A stretch of DNA of 32,193 nt, taken from assembly GCA_019359215.1 (NCBI GenBank), contig JAHHHS010000085.1, positions 1 to 32,193 on the forward strand, in the 5' to 3' direction. The notes beneath the pieces are model-generated. The model saw only the letters and a list, made by a program, of their open reading frames with translations, did no database searches and was not told the origin of the DNA. Shown here one piece after another: positions 1 to 7,176 of this stretch. The first letter of the stretch is position 1; the number at the start of each line of letters is the position of its first letter. Source of the DNA: Nostoc indistinguendum CM1-VF10 (GTDB lineage: Bacteria > Cyanobacteriota > Cyanobacteriia > Cyanobacteriales > Nostocaceae). The translations under genes were made by a program, and so were the position numbers.

Positions 1-128
1 TGCCTTATTACTATCAGGAAATATCTCAAAGCCTTATTTTTTCGTATTGACTAGCTAGTTTGAGATGCTTGCACTTGCGTCTTATAAGCTAGCCGCAGTA
101 AAGCTTTGATAGTTATTGGAGATGTCTT

Positions 129-434
129 ATGACTAGCAGTTTGACTGTTTATGATATGTCAAGACAGCATCCTCGTTCCCAGCCTCTGGAAATGCCTATT
201 GGCAGCCTTCGCCCCCCGAATTCGCGGCAGAGCCGCAATGAACTACATTTCCTCTACCTGAAAACAAGATTTATAAAAGTTTTTGCGATCGCTATTCCTA
301 CACATCTATATAATAAGAAAACAGTCACTATGAGCTATAACTATATTTTGAAACGTATATGTGCATACAGACAGCAAATCCTAAAAGAAAATAAAGAAAC
401 CTGCCATTCGTTCAACCAAATAATAGGATACTAA
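129..434 (+). CDS. possible small ORF, unrecognised
   Basis: This is an open frame of 101 codons starting at ATG 129, with a GGAG about 9 bases upstream. The first ~35 residues look protein-like, rich in Ser, Pro and Arg. The remainder, from about base 220 on, passes through a gcggc-aga-gccgc palindrome and AT-rich DNA and reads like untranslated sequence. It could be a short genuine gene whose 3' part was replaced by repeat DNA, or chance. I recognise no family and assign no function. Confidence 0.2.
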   Translation: MTSSLTVYDMSRQHPRSQPLEMPIGSLRPPNSRQSRNELHFLYLKTRFIKVFAIAIPTHLYNKKTVTMSYNYILKRICAYRQQILKENKETCHSFNQIIGY

Positions 435-874
435 TAGTAGTAGCATATACAAAAAATCCATTTGTAGTTTTATTTAACTCATATTTGAGTGCATCTGAGT
501 ACAGCTTAATATATTGCAAAATATCTTGACGAAATCTTAGCAAAGGCTTACGGGTAAGGTTTCTTGTAGCGTGAACAGAAATTCTTAACCCCTGCCCCAA
601 AAATACTAGTACCCCCATCGTTAAATACTAGCGCCCCTAACCCCAGACAAATTTTAACTTTATGTTAAGTCGGGGTTTCGGCGTTTGAGTACAACCTTAA
701 TCAATCCAATAAATCCAATCAGCATTGGGTTTCCTATCGAGTTGGAAGTCACCTGATATAAGCATAAAAATAGCAGATGACTCTTTTACCAGATAGACAT
801 TACCGATGCAACAGTCTTTAGACAGTATTAGCGATCCCCCCAGTACCAAAACGCAGGATTCTGTACATACATCC
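435..874. other. intergenic region upstream of cysE
   Basis: These 440 bases lie before the preferred cysE start. The open frames on the minus strand (412-618, 697-933) have no ribosome-binding site or recognisable protein character. I see no hairpin with a T-tract and no clear NtcA-type GTA-N8-TAC site. The leader of cysE probably lies in the last 150 bases. Confidence 0.4.
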
Positions 875-1579
875 ATGCTGAAAAATTTACTCTCTGGCGT
901 TTTTTTTGAGCCATTATTGAGTGATTTTCGCATTATCTTTGAGCGAGATCCAGCAGCACGGAATTGGCTAGAAGTGGTGTTTTGCTATCCAGGATTGCAC
1001 GCACTCTGTTTGCATCGTCTTGCTCACTGGTTACATGGTCGAGGAGTGGGTTTTATCCCCCGTTTAATTTCCCATTTGGGGCGATTTTTGACCGGAATTG
1101 AAATTCACCCAGGTGCAAAGATTGGTCAGGGTGTGTTTATCGACCACGGAATGGGTGTTGTCATTGGCGAAACTGCGATCGTGGGCGACTATACACTGAT
1201 TTACCAGGGCGTTACCCTTGGCGGAACTGGTAAAGAAAGCGGTAAGCGTCATCCCACAGTGGGTAAAAATGCAGTGATTGGGGCGGGTGCGAAAGTTTTG
1301 GGTAATCTGCAAATTGGCGATCGCGTCCGTATTGGCGCAGGTTCCATTGTATTGCGGGATATCCCCAGCGATTGCACTGTTGTGGGCGTTCCCGGTCGAA
1401 TTATTTCTCGGAATGAAAACGCCAGCCTTTCTCCTTTAGAACATGGAAAGCTACCCGATATGGAAGCAACCGTAATTCGTTCTTTGCTCTCGCGCATTGA
1501 GCAACTCGAAAAACAACTGCAAACTTTAAGGCAAGAGTCATTAGTCATTAGTCATCAGTCATTAGCAAAGGACAAATGA
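875..1579 (+). CDS. cysE: serine O-acetyltransferase (CysE/NifP type)
   Basis: It transfers acetyl from acetyl-CoA to L-serine, the first step of cysteine synthesis in the cytoplasm. The N-terminal helical region contains FERDPAARNWLEV. The left-handed beta-helix follows, with the catalytic stretch IDHGMGVVIGETA, then QGVTLGGTGKESGKRHPTVG and regular hexapeptides (IGAGAKVLGNLQIG). From Met 875 it is 234 residues, normal for the family. The upstream in-frame ATG at 806 would add 23 low-complexity residues and is less likely. The neighbouring nifVZT suggests the nifP role known in Azotobacter, supplying extra cysteine for nitrogenase Fe-S clusters; that is inference from position. The last ~12 residues are encoded by heptad repeats and look like a non-native tail. 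Confidence 0.93.
   Translation: MLKNLLSGVFFEPLLSDFRIIFERDPAARNWLEVVFCYPGLHALCLHRLAHWLHGRGVGFIPRLISHLGRFLTGIEIHPGAKIGQGVFIDHGMGVVIGETAIVGDYTLIYQGVTLGGTGKESGKRHPTVGKNAVIGAGAKVLGNLQIGDRVRIGAGSIVLRDIPSDCTVVGVPGRIISRNENASLSPLEHGKLPDMEATVIRSLLSRIEQLEKQLQTLRQESLVISHQSLAKDK
1537..1564. repeat. heptad short tandem repeat (STRR)
   Basis: Four 7-base units run head to tail: gtcatta, gtcatta, gtcatca, gtcatta. They lie inside the 3' end of the cysE frame and encode its tail. Heptad repeats of this kind are typical of Nostoc/Anabaena intergenic DNA. Confidence 0.75.
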
Positions 1580-1683
1580 CATAGACGCACCAGCGGCTTC
1601 CCGCAGGGTAGGACAAAAGACCACTGAAAAATGACATAGACGCGTCTGCGGCTTCCCGCAGGGTAGGACAAAGGACAAATGAC
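1575..1683. repeat. two direct copies of a ~46-base interspersed repeat
   Basis: Copies at 1575-1620 and 1630-1674 are spaced 55 bases apart. Each begins aatgacatagacgc, contains gcggcttcccgcagggtagg and ends in acaaa-g. They differ mainly at acca/gtct. The flanking aaaggacaaatgac also recurs (1567-1580 and 1670-1683), so the start codon of the next gene (ATG 1679) lies in repeat-derived sequence. Confidence 0.8.
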
Positions 1684-1924
1684 AAATAATACTTTAGGCG
1701 ATCAAGTTTTGCAGATTCCTTTGAGCGATCGCTGGCGAATCTATCACCGACTGCAAGAGTTAAAAATTAAGAGCTACTGTCCCCCCGATGGTTCTTTACG
1801 AGTACAAGTGAACAATTTGCTGGAAGCGATTCTAATTCGCAGTACAGTTATGCAACTTCTTGCTTCTCGTCAGGAATTATTAGAGTGGCTAGAGCGTTGC
1901 TGGCTTTATAGTGATGAGTCATGA
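1679..1924 (+). CDS. small conserved cyanobacterial protein, 81 aa
   Basis: This 81-residue soluble protein has an Asp/Arg/Trp motif (PLSDRWRIYHRLQEL) and a helical C-terminus ending ELLEWLERCWLY. I know of no assigned function. A small protein at this place between cysE and nifV matches what I recall of the gene order in Anabaena (inference from memory). The start ATG is embedded in the direct repeat; there is no other Met before residue ~58, so either this start or an upstream fused reading is used. A purine-rich AAAGGA precedes it. Confidence 0.65.
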   Translation: MTNNTLGDQVLQIPLSDRWRIYHRLQELKIKSYCPPDGSLRVQVNNLLEAILIRSTVMQLLASRQELLEWLERCWLYSDES

Positions 1925-2146
1925 GTCTTCTAATTCAGACCCTATTAATCTTGAATTCATGACGAAATTACTGTACTTCATCCTTTTTGTTCATAGATGC
2001 ACAAAGCTCAAATAGGTTTAGAGTTTGAAGCTACTGTATACTTGCAGAATTTATTGCAGACTGAGATGGATTAGATGGGGTTTAGATTTTATTACTGCTA
2101 GTAAATCTAAAATTACCCTGACATATAGCAACAATTAAAAAGGCAA

Positions 2147-2171
2147 AATTTCCAGGTAGAAACTGGAAATT
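2147..2171. terminator. hairpin, possible terminator
   Basis: A perfect 9-base inverted repeat (aatttccag / ctggaaatt) with a 7-base loop is followed by atgattttt. It lies ~220 bases past the preceding gene and 50 bases before the next one, so it could also be a 5' leader element. Confidence 0.4.
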
Positions 2172-2220
2172 ATGATTTTTAATCCTTTTCCCAAATTAGA
2201 AATTGAAAGTCCAATCATTT

Positions 2221-2418
2221 ATGGCGACTCGTAACAGAGATATAAAACTCCTCACTTTTTTGCACAACGAACTTGAACTTTCAAATGCCGATATTGCTGT
2301 AGCTCTGCGACACCGTGAATTAGAAAATGGGCCACTACCGATGCTCCTCTGGCAGTATGGTTTAGTTGACTTGGAGCAGCTAGGAAAGATTTTTGACTGG
2401 TTAGCAGAACAAAGTTAG
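2221..2418 (+). CDS. DUF2949 family protein
   Basis: The protein has 65 residues from ATG 2221. The frame is also open to a TTG at 2203, but ATG gives the usual family start. It shows the compact pattern I associate with DUF2949, a cyanobacterial family of unknown function: LLTFLHNELELS, IAVALRH and PLPMLLWQYGLVDLEQLGKIFDWL. It is cytoplasmic and all-helical by appearance. It is the second of two small genes between cysE and nifV and may be transcribed with them. Family assignment is from pattern memory. Confidence 0.75.
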   Translation: MATRNRDIKLLTFLHNELELSNADIAVALRHRELENGPLPMLLWQYGLVDLEQLGKIFDWLAEQS

Positions 2419-2499
2419 CCAATTTTAACCCTTTGACTTTGAGTACCATTACCTGCCGAAATTACACACCAATGCTCTAGAAAATCTGAGGTTACTAAG

Positions 2500-2616
2500 A
2501 TGATTACATCCTTAATTGCTGGATTCTGTGTTTTACTTTGTTCAGGGTTTGCTAATAGTTATATTAGTTCATTACTACTCGAACAAATTCCAACTGACAT
2601 CGGTAAAAACGATTAG
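2500..2616 (+). CDS. possible 38-aa membrane peptide
   Basis: This ATG-started frame encodes 38 residues. It has one hydrophobic segment with a lipobox-like or signal-like beginning (MITSLIAGFCVLLCSGFANS) and a short polar tail ending in GKND. A weak purine stretch (CTGAGG) sits 12 bases upstream. It is isolated between the DUF2949 gene and nifV. It may be a real small membrane protein or a signal-peptide relic; I recognise no family. Confidence 0.35.
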   Translation: MITSLIAGFCVLLCSGFANSYISSLLLEQIPTDIGKND

Positions 2617-2789
2617 TAAATTATACATGGTTTTAGTTCCCTGTCATACAGATGTGATGCTAATAATGGGGCAATAATTAAGGATCATGTATCCTACATT
2701 ATGAATTGTGATATTTTTAGCATTTGCCATCGCAGGGGATTGTAGAGAGAAAGGTTATTAAGAATACTTCCAAGAGAGGGATATTTGCA

Positions 2790-3923
2790 ATGAATCAAAT
2801 CATAATTAATGACACTACATTACGTGATGGTGAACAAGCAGCAGGTGTTGCTTTTAACCTAGAAGAAAAGGTTGCGATCGCTAAATTTCTTGATGCCATT
2901 GGTATTCCTGAATTAGAAGTCGGTATACCAGCAATGGGTGATGAAGAAACGCGGGCGATCGCTGCAATTTCTGACTTGGGTTTACAAGCAAAACTCCTCG
3001 GCTGGAACCGCGCTGTCATCTCAGATATTAAGGCTTCTATCGCTTGCGGACTGAACCGGGTGCATATTGCTATTCCCGTCTCTGGTATCCAAATCGCCGC
3101 CAAATTCCACGGCCAATGGCGAGTTAGTTTACAAAAGCTCAAAGACTGTATCAGCTTCGCCGTCGATCAAGGCCTTTGGGTAGCAGTCGGCGGAGAAGAT
3201 TCTTCCAGGGCTGATGAAAACTTCCTCTTAGATGTAGCGCTTTATGCCCAAGAATGGGGTGCATCCCGGTTCCGCTTCTGCGACACCGTAGGAGTTCTCG
3301 ATCCTTTCACCACCTACACCAAGGTCAAACGGCTGGTTTCAGCTTTGATGATTCCCCTAGAAATCCACACCCACAATGATTTTGGCCTGGCAACAGCCAA
3401 CGCCCTTGCGGGTATCAAAGCTGGAGCCTTATCAGTGAATACCACAGTCAACGGATTAGGTGAAAGAGCGGGAAATGCAGCTTTAGAAGAAGTTGTCATG
3501 GCGATCAAACGCATCTACGGCGTTGATTTGGGCATTGACACACCCGGTTTGCTGGAACTCTCTCAACTAGTTGCAGCCGCATCAGGAGCTAGCGTACCAC
3601 CCTGGAAAGCGATCGTTGGCGAAAATACTTTTGCTCACGAATCTGGTATCCATGCTCACGGAGTACTACAAAATCCCATTACCTACGAACCATTTGCTCC
3701 CGAAGAGGTGGGTTGGGAACGGCGTTTAGTATTAGGTAAACATTCTGGACGGCATTTGGTTTCAAACTTGCTAGAACAGCATGGAATTTTCTTGAACTCC
3801 CAAGAAACCCAATCTGTTTTGGATGCAGTGCGCCATCAATCGGTACAGAAAAAACGCAGCCTGACGACAGAAGAACTATTGAATTTGGTCAGAGAACAGA
3901 GGTACTCTCATGCAACGCGATGA
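2790..3923 (+). CDS. nifV: homocitrate synthase NifV
   Basis: It condenses acetyl-CoA and 2-oxoglutarate to (R)-homocitrate, the organic ligand of the nitrogenase FeMo-cofactor. Start ATG 2790 follows GAGAGGG and gives 377 residues, the family size; the upstream frame to 2724 has no site. The DRE-TIM barrel signature DTTLRDGEQ is at residues 8-16. Also visible are the GGEDSSRADENFL strand, the metal-binding HTHNDFGLATANAL, NGLGERAGN, and the C-terminal HESGIHAHGVL. LeuA-type isopropylmalate synthases share the barrel, but the overlap with nifZ and nifT settles the call. The 3' end overlaps nifZ by 14 bases, indicating coupled translation. Confidence 0.96.
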   Translation: MNQIIINDTTLRDGEQAAGVAFNLEEKVAIAKFLDAIGIPELEVGIPAMGDEETRAIAAISDLGLQAKLLGWNRAVISDIKASIACGLNRVHIAIPVSGIQIAAKFHGQWRVSLQKLKDCISFAVDQGLWVAVGGEDSSRADENFLLDVALYAQEWGASRFRFCDTVGVLDPFTTYTKVKRLVSALMIPLEIHTHNDFGLATANALAGIKAGALSVNTTVNGLGERAGNAALEEVVMAIKRIYGVDLGIDTPGLLELSQLVAAASGASVPPWKAIVGENTFAHESGIHAHGVLQNPITYEPFAPEEVGWERRLVLGKHSGRHLVSNLLEQHGIFLNSQETQSVLDAVRHQSVQKKRSLTTEELLNLVREQRYSHATR

Positions 3924-4197
3924 ATTAGAACTAAACTTGCCACCTGCTTTTGAAATTGGTGAAAAAGTCAGAGTTCGGAAACTGCTCAAGAACGATGGTA
4001 CTTTCCCTGGTAAAGAAGTTGGGCAAGTTTTAGTGAACAAAGGAGATATCGGCTACATAGCCAGTATAGGGACATATTTGCAGACTTCCTATATTTATGC
4101 TGTGCATTTCTTGGAAACAGGATTCGTCGTCGGCTGTAAGAAAAAAGAACTAGAATCTGTTGAGGAATCTCATGAAAGTAATGCTACGGATGAATGA
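3910..4197 (+). CDS. nifZ: nitrogen fixation protein NifZ
   Basis: This 95-residue protein has the NifZ core: PPAFEIGEKVRVRKLLKNDG, GKEVGQVLVNKGDIGYI and YIYAVHFLETGFVVGCKKKEL. NifZ helps form the second P-cluster of the MoFe protein in Azotobacter; that role is from the family. The ATG lies inside the end of nifV and the stop lies 26 bases inside nifT, so all three are translated as one unit. The acidic tail (EESHESNATDE) is variable. Confidence 0.93.
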   Translation: MQRDELELNLPPAFEIGEKVRVRKLLKNDGTFPGKEVGQVLVNKGDIGYIASIGTYLQTSYIYAVHFLETGFVVGCKKKELESVEESHESNATDE

Positions 4198-4375
4198 TGC
4201 CGGTACTTTAGTAGTTTACGTTGCAAAAAAAGACCTTGAAGAAGAAGTAGTCAAACAAACCGATGGAAATGATGGCAAAGTTCTCACCCTAGCAAATGGT
4301 TGGGAATTAGAATTTCGTGATTTGCCAGACACAGCAAATTTACCTCAAACAGTAGAAGCTAAACGGCTCGCTTAA
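4172..4375 (+). CDS. nifT: nitrogen fixation protein NifT/FixU
   Basis: The protein has 67 residues from ATG 4172 (MKVMLRMNDAGTLVVYVAKK). Four extra codons upstream from 4160 are unlikely to be used. It matches the NifT/FixU pattern: a short beta-rich protein with a GTLVVYVAKKDLEE stretch and NGWELEFRDLP near the end. The biochemical role is unknown in the family. It is the last gene of the nifV-nifZ-nifT unit and overlaps nifZ by 26 bases. Confidence 0.92.
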   Translation: MKVMLRMNDAGTLVVYVAKKDLEEEVVKQTDGNDGKVLTLANGWELEFRDLPDTANLPQTVEAKRLA

Positions 4376-4474
4376 AAATAGTTAGGAGTTAGGAGTGATG
4401 AATTATAAATTTTAACTTCTAACTCTTAACTAATGACGAATGACCAATGACTAGTTACTAACTTTTTATCAATT
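4376..4474. repeat. short repeat-rich spacer with inverted repeat
   Basis: The 99 bases after nifT contain gttagga direct copies and the opposed ttctaactcttaac. They could pair with each other as an imperfect hairpin. Heptad-like atgac/caatgac units follow. The spacer may end the nif transcript, but the T-tract is poor. Confidence 0.4.
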
Positions 4475-5014
4475 ATGGGTAACAAGTATTTGACGTTATC
4501 AGAATTAAACCTTGAGGGACAGTTACTAGGTTTTATTGGTGGTGAACCAGGAAAATATAAATATATGCAATTGGCAGTTCCATCTGGAGATGTAGAAATA
4601 AAACTGCCTAAAGAGTTGCGCCGTTCTCTGAGTTCATCTTTAGTTCCTGGACAGAAAATTCGCGTTTGTGGCCATAGTAAGGTAGACTCGCGCACAAGTA
4701 AAATTAAAATTAAAGCCTACCGGGTGACACCAATTGATGGGTGTCCAAAGCAAGATTTACCACCTCAAATCAAAGCGAGGATTATGGTATGTCAAAAGGG
4801 CGGTTGCCTTAAACGTGGTGGTAAAGGATTATTATCAGAGTTAGAAAAAACTTTGTGCGATCGCGGTTTGTTAGACAAAGTTACCATTGAACGTACCAGT
4901 TGCCAAAAATGCTGTGGTAGCGCTCCCAACTGTGTTTTACAGCTTGGTAAAAAGAAATACAAGAATATTCATCCTGAAGCGATCGCATCTTTGCTAGAAA
5001 GTCACTTAACTTAA
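4475..5014 (+). CDS. thioredoxin-like [2Fe-2S] ferredoxin domain protein
   Basis: This 179-residue protein has two parts. Residues 1-~90 form a beta-rich, OB-like region (QLLGFIGGEPGKYKYMQL, VPGQKIRVCGHSKVD). Residues ~100-179 carry the cysteine signature of the thioredoxin-like [2Fe-2S] fold: MVCQKGGCLKRGGKG, then SCQKCCGSAPNCVLQLGKKKY. The fold is known from NuoE and the Azotobacter-type 2Fe-2S ferredoxins. It sits directly after nifT, which suggests an electron-transfer or cluster-related role in nitrogen fixation (inference). A strong terminator follows. Confidence 0.85.
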   Translation: MGNKYLTLSELNLEGQLLGFIGGEPGKYKYMQLAVPSGDVEIKLPKELRRSLSSSLVPGQKIRVCGHSKVDSRTSKIKIKAYRVTPIDGCPKQDLPPQIKARIMVCQKGGCLKRGGKGLLSELEKTLCDRGLLDKVTIERTSCQKCCGSAPNCVLQLGKKKYKNIHPEAIASLLESHLT

Positions 5015-5042
5015 GTTACAAAAATACTTGTAATGTAATTAT

Positions 5043-5082
5043 ATAGGTGGAAAAGGTAGATTCCTACTTCCACCTATTTTTA
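5043..5082 (+). terminator. intrinsic terminator
   Basis: A 10-base perfect stem (ataggtggaa / ttccacctat) is followed by TTTTTAG. It begins 28 bases after the stop of the ferredoxin-like gene and is the clearest rho-independent terminator in the window. Confidence 0.85.
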
Positions 5083-5110
5083 GTGTAAAAACTAATACCT
5101 GCCCCTGCAC

Positions 5111-5158
5111 CGCCATTGCCGTCATAGCGCAACCCCGCCATTGCCGCCATAGCGCAAC
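5111..5158. repeat. two tandem 23-base repeats
   Basis: cgccattgccgtcatagcgc+aac and cgccattgccgccatagcgc+aac repeat with a period of 25 bases and differ at one position. There are only two copies, with no coding frame. Confidence 0.8.
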
Positions 5159-5460
5159 GACAAATAATTAGTCACTGTACAACTGGGTGGGTTGAAAGCC
5201 ATGTGGAAAAATGCCCCGCGAATGCGCGACAGGATTAAGGTCGCAATAACCCTCCAGCTACTGGGTGGGTTATCATAATTTTTATTAGGGAGGGTTGAAA
5301 GAGAGCGCTACGTTGACAGACATTATCGCTATAATATCTGTAAATAAATGACATTAATCTGTCACTAACACTTAAACGACATCAATTCGTCCCGACGACA
5401 GATAATTAGTTTCAACGACATTAATCTGTCACCGATGACAAATAATTAGTCACTGCACAA
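5159..5460. repeat. dispersed direct repeats beside tRNA-Val
   Basis: A 24-base element (gacaaataattagtcactg + tacaa or cacaa) occurs at 5159-5182 and 5437-5460. Shorter variants lie between (gacattaatctgtcac at ~5349 and ~5417, gacagataattagt at ~5398). The motif ctgggtgggtt occurs twice (~5184, ~5260). Spacing is irregular, so this is a decayed tandem family rather than a CRISPR. The 5015-5463 spacer holds no gene. Confidence 0.65.
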
Positions 5461-5463
5461 AAA

Positions 5464-5537
<74 letters not shown>

Positions 5538-5798
5538 TTACCATACCATTTATAACCTTAGCATACATTTGCTTAAAATGCCAAAATAAAAGGCGCAAAT
5601 TAAGGAAATTCTGTAATTTGAGCCAGAATCAATATATTATTAAGAGTCCCCAGCCTTGGCCATTAAGCTTTCTTGGGGTAGTTTACGAGAAAATTAAATC
5701 AACAATTCATATCTGTCTGGGATATGTTGATGAGCGATCGCTCCTGAGCAATTTTTGGTCATATCCTTTTCCTTGATACCCTAGTGTATGATCGATAA

Positions 5799-5936
5799 GG
5801 TTATTCGGTTCTGGTGGGGAACAGCTACCAGAGGTAACGGGGAAAGTTCGGTGCAAATCCGGCGCTGTCCCGCAACTGTAAACCAATTTGAGATGTAATC
5901 TAAAATCCCAAATAGAGTGAGTCAGGATGCCCGCCG
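5799..5936 (+). promoter_or_regulatory. cobalamin (B12) riboswitch
   Basis: The conserved segments occur in order: ggttctggtggggaa, an acggggaaagttcggtgcaa core, tccggcgctgtcccgcaact, and the B12 box gagtcaggatgcccgcc at ~5919. It ends ~40 bases before the DUF1636 start, which fits control of the DUF1636-cobK transcript by adenosylcobalamin. No separate T-tract hairpin is obvious after the box, so translational control is at least as likely as termination. Confidence 0.93.
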
Positions 5937-5974
5937 AAATAGATTAATCAGTTCCACATATCTGCGAGGTACAG

Positions 5975-6394
5975 ATGACTACCACTGTAAATATTTCCCC
6001 GACTAGTCCCTTGGGTATTGCTGACCATACTTTATTTGTTTGCAAAACTTGTGCTAGCGTTTGGCAAGATGGACAACGCTTAGGTGAAAGTGGTGGTCAA
6101 AAACTTCTATCCCAACTTCAGCACCTTGCACAAGATTGGGACTTACGAGATGAATTCCCAATTCAAGAAGTTGAATGCATGAGTGCTTGTAATCGTTCCT
6201 GTGTAGTTGCCTTTGCTGCCAAAGGCAAATTAACATATTTGTTTGGTGATTTAGCTGTTGATGGTAGTGCATCTGCGGTATTAGAATGTGCTAGTCAATA
6301 CTATGTCAAAGCAGATGGTTTATTGCCTTGGTCAGAGCGTCCAGAAGCCCTGAAAAAAGGCATTTTGGCAAAGATTCCACCTTTATCTCAATGA
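5975..6394 (+). CDS. DUF1636 cysteine-rich protein, B12-regulated
   Basis: This 139-residue protein begins after a short polar leader with FVCKTCASVW, then a helical stretch (GGQKLLSQLQHLAQDW) and VECMSACNRSCVVAFAAKGK. The C-x2-C and C-x3-C-x3-C spacing fits a metal or [2Fe-2S] site in a thioredoxin-like fold, as proposed for DUF1636. Function is unknown. It is the first gene behind the cobalamin riboswitch and overlaps cobK by 4 bases (ATGA), so a role in cobalamin synthesis or cobalt handling is likely (inference). Confidence 0.85.
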   Translation: MTTTVNISPTSPLGIADHTLFVCKTCASVWQDGQRLGESGGQKLLSQLQHLAQDWDLRDEFPIQEVECMSACNRSCVVAFAAKGKLTYLFGDLAVDGSASAVLECASQYYVKADGLLPWSERPEALKKGILAKIPPLSQ

Positions 6395-7137
6395 TGCGCG
6401 TTTTGATACTGGGTGGAACGGGAGATGCCGCAGAACTAGCTGCCCAAGTAGCGAATATCCAAGGTCTAGAAACAATCACATCTTTAGCTGGTCGCACCCG
6501 TGAACCATCAGTACCGTTGGGCGATTTACGGGTTGGAGGCTTCGGTGGTGTGGCTGGATTGGCTAGCTATCTGCGAGTCATGCAAATCGACTTATTAATT
6601 GATGCAACCCATCCTTTCGCTACTCAGATTTCTTTCAATGCGGCAGATGCTGCAACCGAAGTCGGAGTACCCCATTTGATGTTAATACGCCCCCCTTGGG
6701 AAAAAGAAAGTGGCGATCGCTGGATTGAAGTTGACAGTATTGAAACCGCAGCATTATCTCTGGAAAACCAGGCACAGCGGGTATTTTTGACAGTTGGAAG
6801 GCAAGAACTTGCCGCCTTTGCTCACCTAGAGAAAATTTGGTTTCTGATGCGGATGATTGACCCTCCTACAGATGATGCTTTAGTGCCACCAGGAGTAATA
6901 TTGTGCGATCGCGGGCCCTTTACCCTCAATAATGAAAGGCAAATCCTGATTCATAACAAGATTGATACCATCGTAAGTAAAAATAGCGGTGGCGATGCAA
7001 CAAAGCCCAAGATTATTTCAGCCCGAGAACTGGGCTTGAAGGTTGTTATGGTAAATCGTCCAGCCATACCGCCAGGTGAGCAAGTTACTGATGTTGATGG
7101 TGCTTTGGCATGGCTATTTGACAAGTTGCGCGACTAG
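6391..7137 (+). CDS. cobK: precorrin-6A reductase CobK/CbiJ
   Basis: It reduces the corrin ring at the precorrin-6A (or cobalt-precorrin-6A) step using NAD(P)H. From ATG 6391 it has 248 residues. The N-terminus is MMRVLILGGTGDAAELA, a nucleotide-binding loop. LLIDATHPFATQISFNAADA and RPPWEKESGDRW are also hallmarks of the family, and RVFLTVGRQELAAFAH and VILCDRGPFTLNNER follow. Two ATGs stand in tandem (6391, 6394). It overlaps DUF1636 by 4 bases, so both are under the upstream riboswitch. Confidence 0.93.
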   Translation: MMRVLILGGTGDAAELAAQVANIQGLETITSLAGRTREPSVPLGDLRVGGFGGVAGLASYLRVMQIDLLIDATHPFATQISFNAADAATEVGVPHLMLIRPPWEKESGDRWIEVDSIETAALSLENQAQRVFLTVGRQELAAFAHLEKIWFLMRMIDPPTDDALVPPGVILCDRGPFTLNNERQILIHNKIDTIVSKNSGGDATKPKIISARELGLKVVMVNRPAIPPGEQVTDVDGALAWLFDKLRD

Positions 7138-7176
7138 TGGAAAAGGCAAAAGCCACCGCTCAGACTTTTAAAAGTG

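Noticed and set aside
412..618. Minus-strand 68-aa frame
   Set aside because: No site and no protein-like pattern; AT-rich spacer.
2617..2789. NtcA site before nifV
   Set aside because: No GTA-N8-TAC with a suitable -10 was found in the spacer.
5111..5460. CRISPR array
   Set aside because: Repeat lengths and spacings are irregular, copies few, and no cas gene is present.
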